This document shows, one piece after another, positions 6,210 through 13,881 of a DNA stretch of 16,981 nt (the first letter of the stretch is position 1; each line of letters begins with the position of its first letter). Both the position numbers and the translations under genes were made by a program. The stretch is from NCBI GenBank assembly GCA_028277515.1, contig JANQGC010000344.1:1-16981 (forward strand), in the 5' to 3' direction. The DNA comes from Anaerolineae bacterium (GTDB lineage: Bacteria > Chloroflexota > Anaerolineae > Promineifilales > Promineifilaceae). Below the pieces are notes generated by a model that was not told where the DNA came from, did no database searches, and saw only the letters and a list, made by a program, of their open reading frames with translations.

Positions 6210-7964
6210 TCAAAATACACCCAGGAAAGTAACACCATAGATGGCCAGGGTTAAGACAGCATCTGTGGCGATAAACCAAAAGAAAAAAGCCATCGCGGAG
6301 GGTGTTCGCTTGTGCAAACGCCAGGCCACAAGCAGGCCAATGGCCATAGTAATAACAGGTACCAGGAAGCGCAGGATCGTTTCCCAGCGTGATGAGACAT
6401 CCATCCAGGCTGAAAAGGGAACATAGGTTGTAATTGTTGGTAAGAATAGAAACTTCATCACCAGGGATACGATAATTGAGATAACCAAAACGACGATGGT
6501 GGCCGGCTGGTCCATATCGCTTTCACCGCGCCAATAATGCCAGATACCGATTAAAAACAAGCCTGGAAACAGCCAGACGCAAGCTAACGGGAAAAAGAGA
6601 ATCCCGGTCACCACCTCAATGCCACCATTGAGCGCGACATTCGCGACGTCGTTCACCCCCATGCGATCCAGGTTGGCGCGAGCCTCCGGTTCTGTTACTG
6701 CATAATAGGCCAGGCTACCCTGGCCCCCTTCACGCCAGGCAATATGTAAGTTGCCTTCATCATCCGTACCCAGCACAGGTTCCTGTGAAAACGCCTCCGT
6801 TTTCCCAGCCATTTGATAACCGGTGAACGCCCCTTCTTTAAACAGCAAAAGACCTACCTGGGTAATCCGATCCAAACGGAAATCTTGATTGATTGACGCA
6901 GCCACAGCCAATTCGCTGCCCCGCGGTAAGGTTGCAAATGGCTCGCGGACAACATCTGTGCTATTGGTTATGTCTGATGGTGGGGCCAGTTGGGAAATTT
7001 GGTAAGCGCTTTCATATGGAGCATACGGCTGTGCTTCATCAGGGGCTATCTTGAGCCATTGGCCATTCTCAACGATTGGCGCATCTGCCGGAAAAGCCAG
7101 GTATTCCACTGTTCCTGTTCCGGCCTCCAGGCCACGAATATTAAATATTCCCCAAATAACGTAAGCCCAGTCATCGGAGAGACCTAAGATTGGACCATCA
7201 AGTGCCTTGCCATCACTTAATGCAAGCGTCGTAACTGCTTGACCCTCTAGTTTCAAGTCATTCGTCCCTATTTGACCGAAATAAACCTCATTTTCCTGCA
7301 GCCAGGTCATATAGAGCTGATTTTCATTGGTGGCAAGTGCAGGGACGCGTCCGTTTTCTACCAGTAGAGTACGCTCTTGAATAAAGTTACCCCCTGCATC
7401 CAGGTGCGCACCGTAAATCGCACCATCAGCTTCCGCTTCCCAGGCAATAAAAATTCCATCCTGGCCATCGGGCTGCATTACAAAGGTGTTAACATCGTCA
7501 GTTGCAGGGGCCATCTCTAAAGGCTGGCCTATGAGATCGCCATTTTGGTTCATTTGACTGTACCATAAATCCCACATGCGCTCGCCATCGTCACGGCTTA
7601 ACCAAAGTAGGTGAAGGTTTGAATCATCCGCAAGTTCAAGGTGGGGGTTGCGGAGTTGGTCGGCCGGCAAGGAGAGGTTGCGATCAACTTGTATGTCGGC
7701 CGTTTGATCCATTTGCACATAATGAACCACATGTTGTTCTTCCTCTTCTTTGAGCCAGACGAGATGCACCTGCTCCCCATCCGGGCGAACCGCCATGTCA
7801 ATATTTCCGCGCACAAACACCCCAATTGGCACACTACGACTCCAATCAGGTGAAGGTTTGCGTCCCTTTTGGCGAACCTGGCAGGCCGATAATCCCAAAA
7901 TAAGGATCAAGCCAACAATTGACAAAAAAACAATTCTATTCGACTGAAAAATCCTTTTTTTCAT
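6210..7964 (-). CDS. Lipoprotein with propeller-like domain and four C-terminal membrane helices
   Basis: A 584-residue protein of unrecognised specific family. The ATG at 7964 is chosen because AGGAG lies 5 nt upstream and the product then begins MKKRIF with a lipoprotein signal. The lipobox is L-S-A-C with the lipidated Cys at residue 28. An upstream in-frame start at 8024 would add 20 residues before the signal and has no ribosome binding site. Residues about 40-450 contain repeated short blocks such as VHLVWLKEE, LHLLWLSRDDG, IFIAWEAEADG, LYMTWLQENE and LHIAWREGG, typical of BNR/sialidase-like beta-propeller blades. The last 120 residues hold four hydrophobic segments, ending AIYGVTFLGVF at the C-terminus. 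The DUF3179 gene follows after 59 nt. Confidence 0.75.
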   Translation of the reverse strand: MKKRIFQSNRIVFLSIVGLILILGLSACQVRQKGRKPSPDWSRSVPIGVFVRGNIDMAVRPDGEQVHLVWLKEEEEQHVVHYVQMDQTADIQVDRNLSLPADQLRNPHLELADDSNLHLLWLSRDDGERMWDLWYSQMNQNGDLIGQPLEMAPATDDVNTFVMQPDGQDGIFIAWEAEADGAIYGAHLDAGGNFIQERTLLVENGRVPALATNENQLYMTWLQENEVYFGQIGTNDLKLEGQAVTTLALSDGKALDGPILGLSDDWAYVIWGIFNIRGLEAGTGTVEYLAFPADAPIVENGQWLKIAPDEAQPYAPYESAYQISQLAPPSDITNSTDVVREPFATLPRGSELAVAASINQDFRLDRITQVGLLLFKEGAFTGYQMAGKTEAFSQEPVLGTDDEGNLHIAWREGGQGSLAYYAVTEPEARANLDRMGVNDVANVALNGGIEVVTGILFFPLACVWLFPGLFLIGIWHYWRGESDMDQPATIVVLVISIIVSLVMKFLFLPTITTYVPFSAWMDVSSRWETILRFLVPVITMAIGLLVAWRLHKRTPSAMAFFFWFIATDAVLTLAIYGVTFLGVF

Positions 7965-7983
7965 CTTACTCCTGTTCAAACGA

Positions 7984-7998
7984 ATGTGACAGTCACTT
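7984..7998. promoter_or_regulatory. Third AAGTGAC-GTCACTT palindrome
   Basis: ATGTGACAGTCACTT differs at one of 15 positions from the perfect palindrome at 3037-3051. It lies 20 bp upstream of the lipoprotein start codon, close to the ribosome binding site. Its presence near an unrelated gene argues either for a shared regulator or for a dispersed short repeat. Confidence 0.45.
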
Positions 7999-8056
7999 GT
8001 TATGACACTTAAGAAACGAACCATTTAGCACACAGTTACCAAAATCATTTACATAG

Positions 8057-8118
8057 AAATTTGACAACTTTTCACTTGACATATGAGCGAAAACCATTTA
8101 ACAAAAGTTGTCAAATTT
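8057..8118. repeat. Perfect 16-bp inverted repeat
   Basis: AAATTTGACAACTTTT (8057-8072) and AAAAGTTGTCAAATTT (8103-8118) are exact inverted copies separated by 30 bp. The region is intergenic, between the lipoprotein start and the terminator of the transporter operon. It does not fit a terminator because no T-run or GC-rich stem is present. An operator pair or the ends of a tiny mobile element are possible. Confidence 0.6.
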
Positions 8119-8157
8119 TAGAGACACAATATTTGAGACACAAAGTGAATTTGCGAG

Positions 8158-8218
8158 CAAAAAGAAAGCGTGAAGCGTAAGACTTGATCGCCAGATCATA
8201 TCCCACGCTTCACGCTTT
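8158..8218 (-). terminator. Intrinsic terminator of the peptide transporter operon
   Basis: The arms AAAGCGTGAAGCGT (8165-8178) and ACGCTTCACGCTTT (8205-8218) form a perfect 14-bp stem. Read on the minus strand it is followed by CTTTTTG. It begins about 30 nt after the stop codon of the last permease gene. The loop contains a smaller TGATC/GATCA hairpin. Confidence 0.75.
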
Positions 8219-8249
8219 ACGGTCAGCGTTATTGTTTTATTTGTAAAAA

Positions 8250-9263
8250 CTATTGTTTCATTCTGGGATCAAAGGCATCCCGCAGCCCATCGCCCAAAAA
8301 GTTAAAAGCCAGCGTCGTCACCGACAACATGACAGCCGGGACCAAAACTTGATTGGGGAAAGAACGGATGCCACGCGCTGCTTCCGAAATCATAATACCC
8401 CAGCTTGGCGTTGGTGGGTCAACACCCAAACCAATAAAGCTTAAGAAAGCTTCAGTGAAGATATATCCGGGAATTGCCAAGGTTTCGGCAACAATCAGGG
8501 GGCCTAAAATATTGGGCAAAATGTGCTTGCCCATCACACTTGTTTCTGAAGCACCTATTGATTCGGCCGCCTCCACATATTCCTTCTTCTTTTGGGACAG
8601 GACCTGCCCACGGGCGATTCGTGCCATGCCAATCCAGTTCACCAATCCAATTGCAATGAATAAGAAAAACAAGCCTCCCATGGTATTATTAATGGATACC
8701 ATCGCTCCCATTACTCCGGTTGCACCCTGTCTGGCCTGTGCCTTAAAAAAGGCTTGCATTAAAATCACAACTATTAGGAAGGGAAAACCGTAAATAAAAT
8801 CGACGATGCGCATCATAATGCTATCCGTTCTTCCTCCGGCATACCCGGAAATCAAGCCATAAACCGTGCCAACAAGCAGGCTTACCGTACTGGCTACGAT
8901 AGCCACCGAAAGGGAAATCCGCGCCCCGTGCATGGTACGGCTTAAAATATCCCGTCCCAGATGGTCTGCGCCAAGGATATAATCATTGTTTATTGTCGCA
9001 TAATTTTCTGCCCCTGGCGGCAACAAAAACAACATCCACTCCGGCACCGCATTATTGGCGGTTAAGTCTTGCTGCAACGGATCCAGAAAAACGTTTGTAA
9101 ATGGGGCGATGATGAAAGCAATAATGAACAGTATCACTAAAAATATAAGGCTAACCACAGCTACCCTATTCTGCAGCAATCGCTGCAGCGATTGCTGGAA
9201 CAAGCTGCGTTCCTTACGAGTAATTATCTCAGGTTGTCCTGCCGGTATTTCTGCTACAGCCAT
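8250..9263 (-). CDS. oppC: Dipeptide/oligopeptide ABC transporter permease (DppC/OppC type)
   Basis: A 337-residue inner-membrane permease forming one half of the translocation channel of a peptide importer. An N-terminal helix lies at about 33-53. It is followed by the periplasmic segment with LGADHLGRDILSRTMHGAR (98-116), a hallmark of the C-type subunit. Further membrane helices lead to the EAA loop that contacts the ATPases (YVEAAESIGASETSVMGKHI, 229-248). The C-terminal signature FLSFIGLGVDPPTPSWG (273-289) is intact. Residues 175-195 (QARQGATGVMGAMVSINNTM) form a small loop that seems longer than usual. The ATG at 9263 has an AGAGAGGTGAT ribosome binding site. It is the last gene of the operon and is followed by a strong terminator. 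Opp versus Dpp specificity cannot be told. Confidence 0.92.
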   Translation of the reverse strand: MAVAEIPAGQPEIITRKERSLFQQSLQRLLQNRVAVVSLIFLVILFIIAFIIAPFTNVFLDPLQQDLTANNAVPEWMLFLLPPGAENYATINNDYILGADHLGRDILSRTMHGARISLSVAIVASTVSLLVGTVYGLISGYAGGRTDSIMMRIVDFIYGFPFLIVVILMQAFFKAQARQGATGVMGAMVSINNTMGGLFFLFIAIGLVNWIGMARIARGQVLSQKKKEYVEAAESIGASETSVMGKHILPNILGPLIVAETLAIPGYIFTEAFLSFIGLGVDPPTPSWGIMISEAARGIRSFPNQVLVPAVMLSVTTLAFNFLGDGLRDAFDPRMKQ

Positions 9264-9376
9264 AAAATCACCTCTCTTTAATTTAATCAGGTAGACTCAA
9301 TATACCTGGCAAAAAACAACCAGATCCTGAATCCTTTTGTAATCCATCTTTAAACTAGCAAAAATAATCTAACCTT

Positions 9377-10411
9377 TTAATCATATCGGATTCTTGGATC
9401 GAGCCAGGCATAGCTTATGTCGACCATAAGATTAGCCACAACCAGAAATGTTGAATAGAGTAACGTCACGGCGAGCAACAAGGTATAATCACGATTGGTC
9501 ACACTTTGAACAAAATGCTTTCCTAATCCGTTTATCCCAAAGAATGTTTCGATCACAAACGTCCCGGTAACCAATGCAGCAAAAATGGGACCTAAGATTG
9601 TTACGACCGGAATCAGGCTGTTTTTCAAAGCATGAACGACGACAACAACCCGTTCATGCAGCCCCTTGGCTCTGGCAGTACGAATATAATCCTCACGAAT
9701 CACCTGCAACAAGGTCGCTCGCGTCAGGCGCGATATACCTGCTGCTGACGCTGTTCCTAAAGCGAACACGGGCAAAGCAGCGTGCAGAAAAAAGTCCAGG
9801 TTCCAATCTTGCAACTGAGGGATAAATCCCAATATGTAAGGAGGATTAGCTCCCCAACCTGCAACCGGGAACCAACCTAAACGCAGCGCAAAAATCCAGA
9901 TGAGCAAAGGAGCCAGGACAATATTGCTGACAGACAGGAAAAAGACGGCCCAGAATGTCGCCGTATAATCTACCCAGGAATTCTGGCGCAGTGCGGCGAT
10001 AACCCCCAAGGGTACACCAATGATTACGGCAAAAAGGACAGACAGGAATCCTAGCTGGGCGGATGTGGGTAAGGTCGTTTTAATGATTTCAGTCACTGTC
10101 TGCCCCCTATACTGTAAAGAAAGACCAAAATCACCTCGAATGATGCCTCTCGATGTGCCATTCCAGGCTTCAGGATCGCCGGTTATAATTGCCACAATAT
10201 CATCCCCAAAAACATAAGAGAGAAACTGCTTATACATCGGCCAATCCAGGTGGTATTGAGCCTCAATATTGGCCTTTACCTGGGGTGGCATCCCTTTTTC
10301 GGTATCGAATGGACCCCCAGGAATAGAGCGGATCATTACAAAGGTAAATAACATTACACCAAACAAAACGGGAATGAAGCCCAGTACGCGACGAATAATA
10401 TAAGTAGTCAT
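9377..10411 (-). CDS. oppB: Dipeptide/oligopeptide ABC transporter permease (DppB/OppB type)
   Basis: A 344-residue inner-membrane permease, partner of the C-type permease that starts 113 nt downstream. It begins with the typical B-subunit helix (YIIRRVLGFIPVLFGVMLFTF, 4-24) and the following IRSIPGGPF block. Five further hydrophobic segments are visible. The EAA loop is at 242-263 (YIRTARAKGLHERVVVVVHALK). The family's final block FFGINGLGKHFVQSVTNRDY (290-309) is present. The ATG at 10411 is preceded by AAGGA. The gene is separated from the binding-protein gene by 293 bp that carries two stem-loops, which may lower permease expression relative to the binding protein. Confidence 0.93.
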   Translation of the reverse strand: MTTYIIRRVLGFIPVLFGVMLFTFVMIRSIPGGPFDTEKGMPPQVKANIEAQYHLDWPMYKQFLSYVFGDDIVAIITGDPEAWNGTSRGIIRGDFGLSLQYRGQTVTEIIKTTLPTSAQLGFLSVLFAVIIGVPLGVIAALRQNSWVDYTATFWAVFFLSVSNIVLAPLLIWIFALRLGWFPVAGWGANPPYILGFIPQLQDWNLDFFLHAALPVFALGTASAAGISRLTRATLLQVIREDYIRTARAKGLHERVVVVVHALKNSLIPVVTILGPIFAALVTGTFVIETFFGINGLGKHFVQSVTNRDYTLLLAVTLLYSTFLVVANLMVDISYAWLDPRIRYD

Positions 10412-10590
10412 CGTTTGTCCTTGCCTTTTTTAAATTTTCAACTTGATCCTATGATGAGATCGCATACTCAAACAAAATCAGAAACTCTTTCCTGCTTGCA
10501 TCTGAGGATGTGCTCTCATCGACGGTATGCCACCATGTTATTCCTGCGAAGGTAGGAATCCAATTCAGAAGTAATAATATTTGAGGGGGA

Positions 10591-10638
10591 AAAGCCAGAC
10601 TTACAACTCGCAGTAACGGCGAGTTGTAAGTCCGCTTT
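10591..10638. repeat. Long perfect stem-loop between oppA and oppB
   Basis: GACTTACAACTCGC (10598-10611) and GCGAGTTGTAAGTC (10619-10632) form a 14-bp perfect stem with a 7-nt loop. The outer AAAGC/GCTTT pairs (10591-10595 and 10634-10638) can extend it. On the minus strand it follows the oppA terminator-like hairpin. It has no clear T-run, so an RNA-stabilising or processing role is more likely than termination. Confidence 0.55.
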
Positions 10639-10639
10639 A

Positions 10640-10686
10640 CAAAAGGTGTGAGTGCCTATGACAATTCAATGACAACCAGGCACCCA
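10640..10686 (-). terminator. Terminator-like hairpin just after oppA
   Basis: On the minus strand GTGGGTGCCT (10677-10686) pairs with AGGCACTCAC (10648-10656 plus one base) with one mismatch, and a short CTTTT follows. It starts about 19 nt after the oppA stop. Partial termination here would yield excess binding-protein mRNA, as is common in importer operons. The long loop makes the strength uncertain. Confidence 0.45.
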
Positions 10687-10704
10687 CATCACAACTACAA
10701 AGGA

Positions 10705-12585
10705 CTATCCACCTCGGGCTTCCAATTGAGCCTCTTGATCGATGGTCCAGGTGAAGAAATCATTGCCACCAACAGGCGGGAAGTTACGAGTCAGCCATGG
10801 CTTGACCGTATTCACCGTCGTGTAGTGGTAAATGGGTGCATAAGCAGCTTCTTCAACAGCTAATAACTCCTCGGCTTGAGCATAGAGTTCAATACGCGCG
10901 GCCGGATCGGATTCAGCCGCAGCTTGCGCTGTAATTTCGTCGAACTGAGAAGTACCAGCGCTGGAGCAGTTGGCGTCATCACAGTTACGACGCAGGCGGT
11001 TGGCGCCAGCATCGGAATTGAAGACTTCGTGGACCCAGTTGTTCTGGTCGGCGTAGTCGGCGCACCATCCGAGACGATAGATATGGGGAACTTCTTCGAT
11101 CGGTGTATCTTTGTTGATCGTATCCAGGTAAACTTTCCATTCCTGGTTCTCAACTTGAACGTCCACACCGAGGTTGTCACTCCACATCTGCTGGATAGCA
11201 GCGGCTATATTGGCATGGCCTTCGCTGGTATTGTGCATCAAGGTGACACCCATCGCGTTGAAGTCATCAATTGTCATGCCATTCTCATCCAGGTATTCCT
11301 GTAAGGCAGCTTGAGCGGCAGCGGCATCGAATGGAAGTCCAATGGTTCCCGGTTCCGGAGCAGCAAAGATTCCAGGAGGGGCAAAGGAAGTCGCTGGAGT
11401 TTGTCCACCCTTGGTCACATTGTCGATCAAGCTCTGACGATCAATGGATTGCACAAAAGCCTGGCGGACACGGACATCATCGAAAGGTGCTTTATTGTTA
11501 ACGAAGCCGTAGTAATAGGTGCAGGGTGTTGGCGCGTTGACCAATTCGGCACCCAGTACAGCATCCGCTCTCACGCGATCGATTTCCGTCTGCGGTACAT
11601 TTTGCGTATCAAGCTCATTGTTCTCGTACATGGCAAACGCTGTCGAATCTTCGGTAATCATGACGCCTTCAACGCGCTCGATCTGAACCTGGTCAGCATC
11701 TGGCCACAACTCGTTCTTAATGAGATTGAGTGTTCCGCCATGAATCCATTCTTCAACGCCCATTGGGCCATTGGTGACGATCAGGCCGGCTTCCGTCCAC
11801 TTGTTGTCCCATTCTTCAATGGCCCACTGCGGCTGCGCGTTGGCAACCCACATGCCGGCAATTGCTGGGAAGTAAGAGGCCGGTTGTTCAAGTGTGAACT
11901 GAACGGTCGTCTCATCAAGCGCTTCTACCCCGACATCATCAAGCGTTACGCCTTCTTCGCCTTCATTGACGGCCTGAGCGTTCTGAATGATATAAAGTAC
12001 GTACGCGTAGGTCGATGCCGTTTCCGGATCGATGGTGCGCTTCACACCGTATACGACATCATCGGCGGTCACGAAACGAGGATTGCCTTCTTCGTCAACC
12101 TCTTGCGCCCATTCGCCGGTTGATGGGTCATAATTAACCCAGGGGATGTCGTCGCGCATATTGAACGTAAAAACGGTTCCATCTTCGCTGACTTCCCAGT
12201 CGCTGGCCAGGTAGGGCAAAACTTCACCGGTAACCGGGTCAGGACGGGTCAGACCCATAAACAAGTTCGTAACAGCATCAACCGAAGTCGTATCAGTGGC
12301 CAAAGCCGGATCGAGTGACGGTGGCTCAGTGCTCCAGTTCCAGTAAAGGGTTACCGGTTCATCCATCATCTCTTCTTCGGATACCTCGGGGGTAACGACG
12401 ACTTCTTGTACTTCGGTGACCACGCGGGTGACTTCAACAGTTTCGCCTTCAACGACCTCTGTCTCAGTTACAACGCGGGTAACCTCTACTTCTCTTACGG
12501 TTTCAATTGTTTCTGGTTGGCACGCAACCAACAGTACCCCGAAAAGCAGGGCAAAAACTAGTAAACCAGTCTTTTTGTTTAACAT
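10705..12585 (-). CDS. oppA: Peptide ABC transporter substrate-binding lipoprotein (SBP_bac_5)
   Basis: A 626-residue extracytoplasmic binding lipoprotein that captures peptides (or related solutes) for the permease pair. The lipobox is L-V-A-C with Cys22. Residues 28-70 are an acidic valine/threonine-rich linker with two VEVTRVVTE repeats, a style I know from Chloroflexota lipoproteins. The SBP_bac_5 domain fills about 75-550. It includes the family's early block WNWSTEPPSLDPALATDT, then YLASDWEVSEDGTVFTFNMR, and later FDDVRVRQAFVQSIDRQSLI. Cysteines near the middle and end (TPCTYY, WCADYADQ, RRNCDDANC) suggest disulfides, which is plausible outside the cell. The ATG at 12585 has GGAGGAG 10 nt upstream. 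It lies between the ATPase and permease genes. Substrate class is inferred from family only. Confidence 0.93.
   Translation of the reverse strand: MLNKKTGLLVFALLFGVLLVACQPETIETVREVEVTRVVTETEVVEGETVEVTRVVTEVQEVVVTPEVSEEEMMDEPVTLYWNWSTEPPSLDPALATDTTSVDAVTNLFMGLTRPDPVTGEVLPYLASDWEVSEDGTVFTFNMRDDIPWVNYDPSTGEWAQEVDEEGNPRFVTADDVVYGVKRTIDPETASTYAYVLYIIQNAQAVNEGEEGVTLDDVGVEALDETTVQFTLEQPASYFPAIAGMWVANAQPQWAIEEWDNKWTEAGLIVTNGPMGVEEWIHGGTLNLIKNELWPDADQVQIERVEGVMITEDSTAFAMYENNELDTQNVPQTEIDRVRADAVLGAELVNAPTPCTYYYGFVNNKAPFDDVRVRQAFVQSIDRQSLIDNVTKGGQTPATSFAPPGIFAAPEPGTIGLPFDAAAAQAALQEYLDENGMTIDDFNAMGVTLMHNTSEGHANIAAAIQQMWSDNLGVDVQVENQEWKVYLDTINKDTPIEEVPHIYRLGWCADYADQNNWVHEVFNSDAGANRLRRNCDDANCSSAGTSQFDEITAQAAAESDPAARIELYAQAEELLAVEEAAYAPIYHYTTVNTVKPWLTRNFPPVGGNDFFTWTIDQEAQLEARGG
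12400..12495 (-). repeat. Duplicated VTRVV linker coding repeat
   Basis: Two imperfect coding repeats in oppA specify REVEVTRVVTETEVV and GETVEVTRVVTEVQEVV. They form the flexible spacer between the lipid-anchored Cys and the folded binding domain. The repeats are visible in the DNA as recurring blocks of the type acgcgggtgacttc/acgcgggtaacctc on the plus strand. Confidence 0.7.
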
Positions 12586-12674
12586 CTTTTATATACTCCT
12601 CCAATAATTTGGAAATTTTTTACAAACAAGATTCACTAAACAACGTGTTACTTTCTTCTTCTACCTCTAAAGCA

Positions 12675-12683
12675 TCACCTCCT
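12675..12683 (-). promoter_or_regulatory. Perfect Shine-Dalgarno-like AGGAGGTGA in the oppA leader
   Basis: On the minus strand AGGAGGTGA lies about 90 nt upstream of the oppA start. It is complementary to the 16S rRNA 3' end over its full length. No reading frame of useful length begins after it; the overlapping GTG-ATG-CTT-TAG would be a three-codon frame. It may be chance, a ribosome standby site or a minimal leader. Confidence 0.3.
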
Positions 12684-12724
12684 CAAGTGAGTTCCAAAGT
12701 TATTGATTTAACCACATTACGAAA

Positions 12725-12851
12725 GGTTGTGTTTCAAATTGGTAAAAAAGAACTCTAATGGTGGCCGATTTTGTAAATCGGCCTGCGCGATTTGGCAATA
12801 CCCAAAGGGCACACTGATCGCGCTACATACCTGCTCAAATGAAACACATCC
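12725..12851. repeat. Second 127-bp element with terminal inverted repeats
   Basis: GGTTGTGTTTCA (12725-12736) and TGAAACACATCC (12840-12851) are inverted repeats matching at 11 of 12 positions. Inside are a 9-bp perfect hairpin GGCCGATTT/AAATCGGCC (12763-12783) and a longer GCGCGAT/ATCGCGC pairing (12785-12791 with 12817-12823). Length and layout match the element at 2609-2735. It lies in the gap between oppF and oppA. Confidence 0.5.
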
Positions 12852-12873
12852 TTTAATCAAGTGACAATGGTAA

Positions 12874-13881
12874 TTAAATAAATTGTTCAGCATGATGGCA
12901 TGCTACCCAATGCCTTTCTGATTCAGTTCCTAAATTTCTGAATTCAGGATCTTCTTCGCGGCAAATGTCTGTTACGTAGCCGCAGCGCGTATGAAAGCGG
13001 CAGCCTGATGGTGGATTGGCTGGATTTGGCACATCCCCTTCTAATATAATGCGTTTTCTATTCTCCTCTTTATCCGGATCAGGAAGAGGAATCGCTGACA
13101 ACAAAGCTTGAGTATAAGGATGTAAAGGGTGTTCGTACACAGTGTCCGTTACACCTAATTCCACAATCCGGCCCAAATACATGACCGCCACCCGGTCGCT
13201 AATATAGCGAACCATTGAAAGATCGTGGGCAATAAATAAATAAGTTAAGCCCAGTTGCTCTTTTAATTCATCCAGCATGTTGACAACTTGAGCCTGGATG
13301 GACACATCAAGCGCAGAAATAGGCTCATCGGCAACAATAAACAATGGGTTCGTTGCCAATGCCCTGGCTACACCGATCCGCTGACGCTGCCCGCCGGAAA
13401 ATTCATGGGGGTACCGATTCACAAAAAATGGGTTTAATCCAACAACCTTCAACAATTCTTGAACCCGGGCTTTTCGTTCTTTAGAATCTCCCAATTTATG
13501 GATCGCCAAGGGTTCCCCAATTATATTGCCAACCGTTAAGCGTGGATTTAAAGATGCATAAGGATCCTGAAATATCATTTGCATCTCGCGCCGCATTTTG
13601 CGCATTTCGCTCTTGTTTAGATCGGTTAGTTCCGTCCCTTGAAATTGAACGCTGCCTTCTGTGGCATCAAGTAGCTGTAGAATGACCCGGCCTGTTGTTG
13701 ATTTTCCACATCCACTTTCACCAACCAGTCCTAATGTCTCACCCTCATAAATATTGAAGGTAACACCATCCACAGCTTGAACAGCACCTACCTGACGGCG
13801 AAAGACACCGCGCATGATTGGAAAATGCTTTTTTAAATTTGTTACCTTAACTAATGGTTCTTTCCCGTTTGCCTGGCTCAT
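12874..13881 (-). CDS. oppF: Peptide ABC transporter ATP-binding protein (OppF/DppF type)
   Basis: A 335-residue ATPase that powers peptide uptake together with the OppD-type subunit. Walker A is GESGCGKST (54-62), the Q-loop is IFQDP (103-107), the signature is FSGGQRQR (161-168), Walker B is FIVADEP (181-187) and the H-loop His is at 219. The first 40 residues include the F-type insertion [21 protein letters not shown]. The C-terminal oligopeptide/dipeptide transporter domain has the family's conserved cysteines (294, 300, 307, 328). The start overlaps the oppD stop as ATGA (13878-13881), showing translational coupling, with GAGAGGAAAT as ribosome binding site. After its stop come 288 bp before oppA. 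Confidence 0.94.
   Translation of the reverse strand: MSQANGKEPLVKVTNLKKHFPIMRGVFRRQVGAVQAVDGVTFNIYEGETLGLVGESGCGKSTTGRVILQLLDATEGSVQFQGTELTDLNKSEMRKMRREMQMIFQDPYASLNPRLTVGNIIGEPLAIHKLGDSKERKARVQELLKVVGLNPFFVNRYPHEFSGGQRQRIGVARALATNPLFIVADEPISALDVSIQAQVVNMLDELKEQLGLTYLFIAHDLSMVRYISDRVAVMYLGRIVELGVTDTVYEHPLHPYTQALLSAIPLPDPDKEENRKRIILEGDVPNPANPPSGCRFHTRCGYVTDICREEDPEFRNLGTESERHWVACHHAEQFI

Noticed and set aside
7965..8024. An N-terminal extension of the lipoprotein starting at 8024.
   Set aside because: It would put 20 residues before the signal peptide, has no ribosome binding site, and runs over the palindrome at 7984-7998.
11311..12123. A 270-codon open frame antisense to oppA.
   Set aside because: Long, but entirely within the well-conserved oppA coding region. 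It shows no domain, signal or ribosome binding site.
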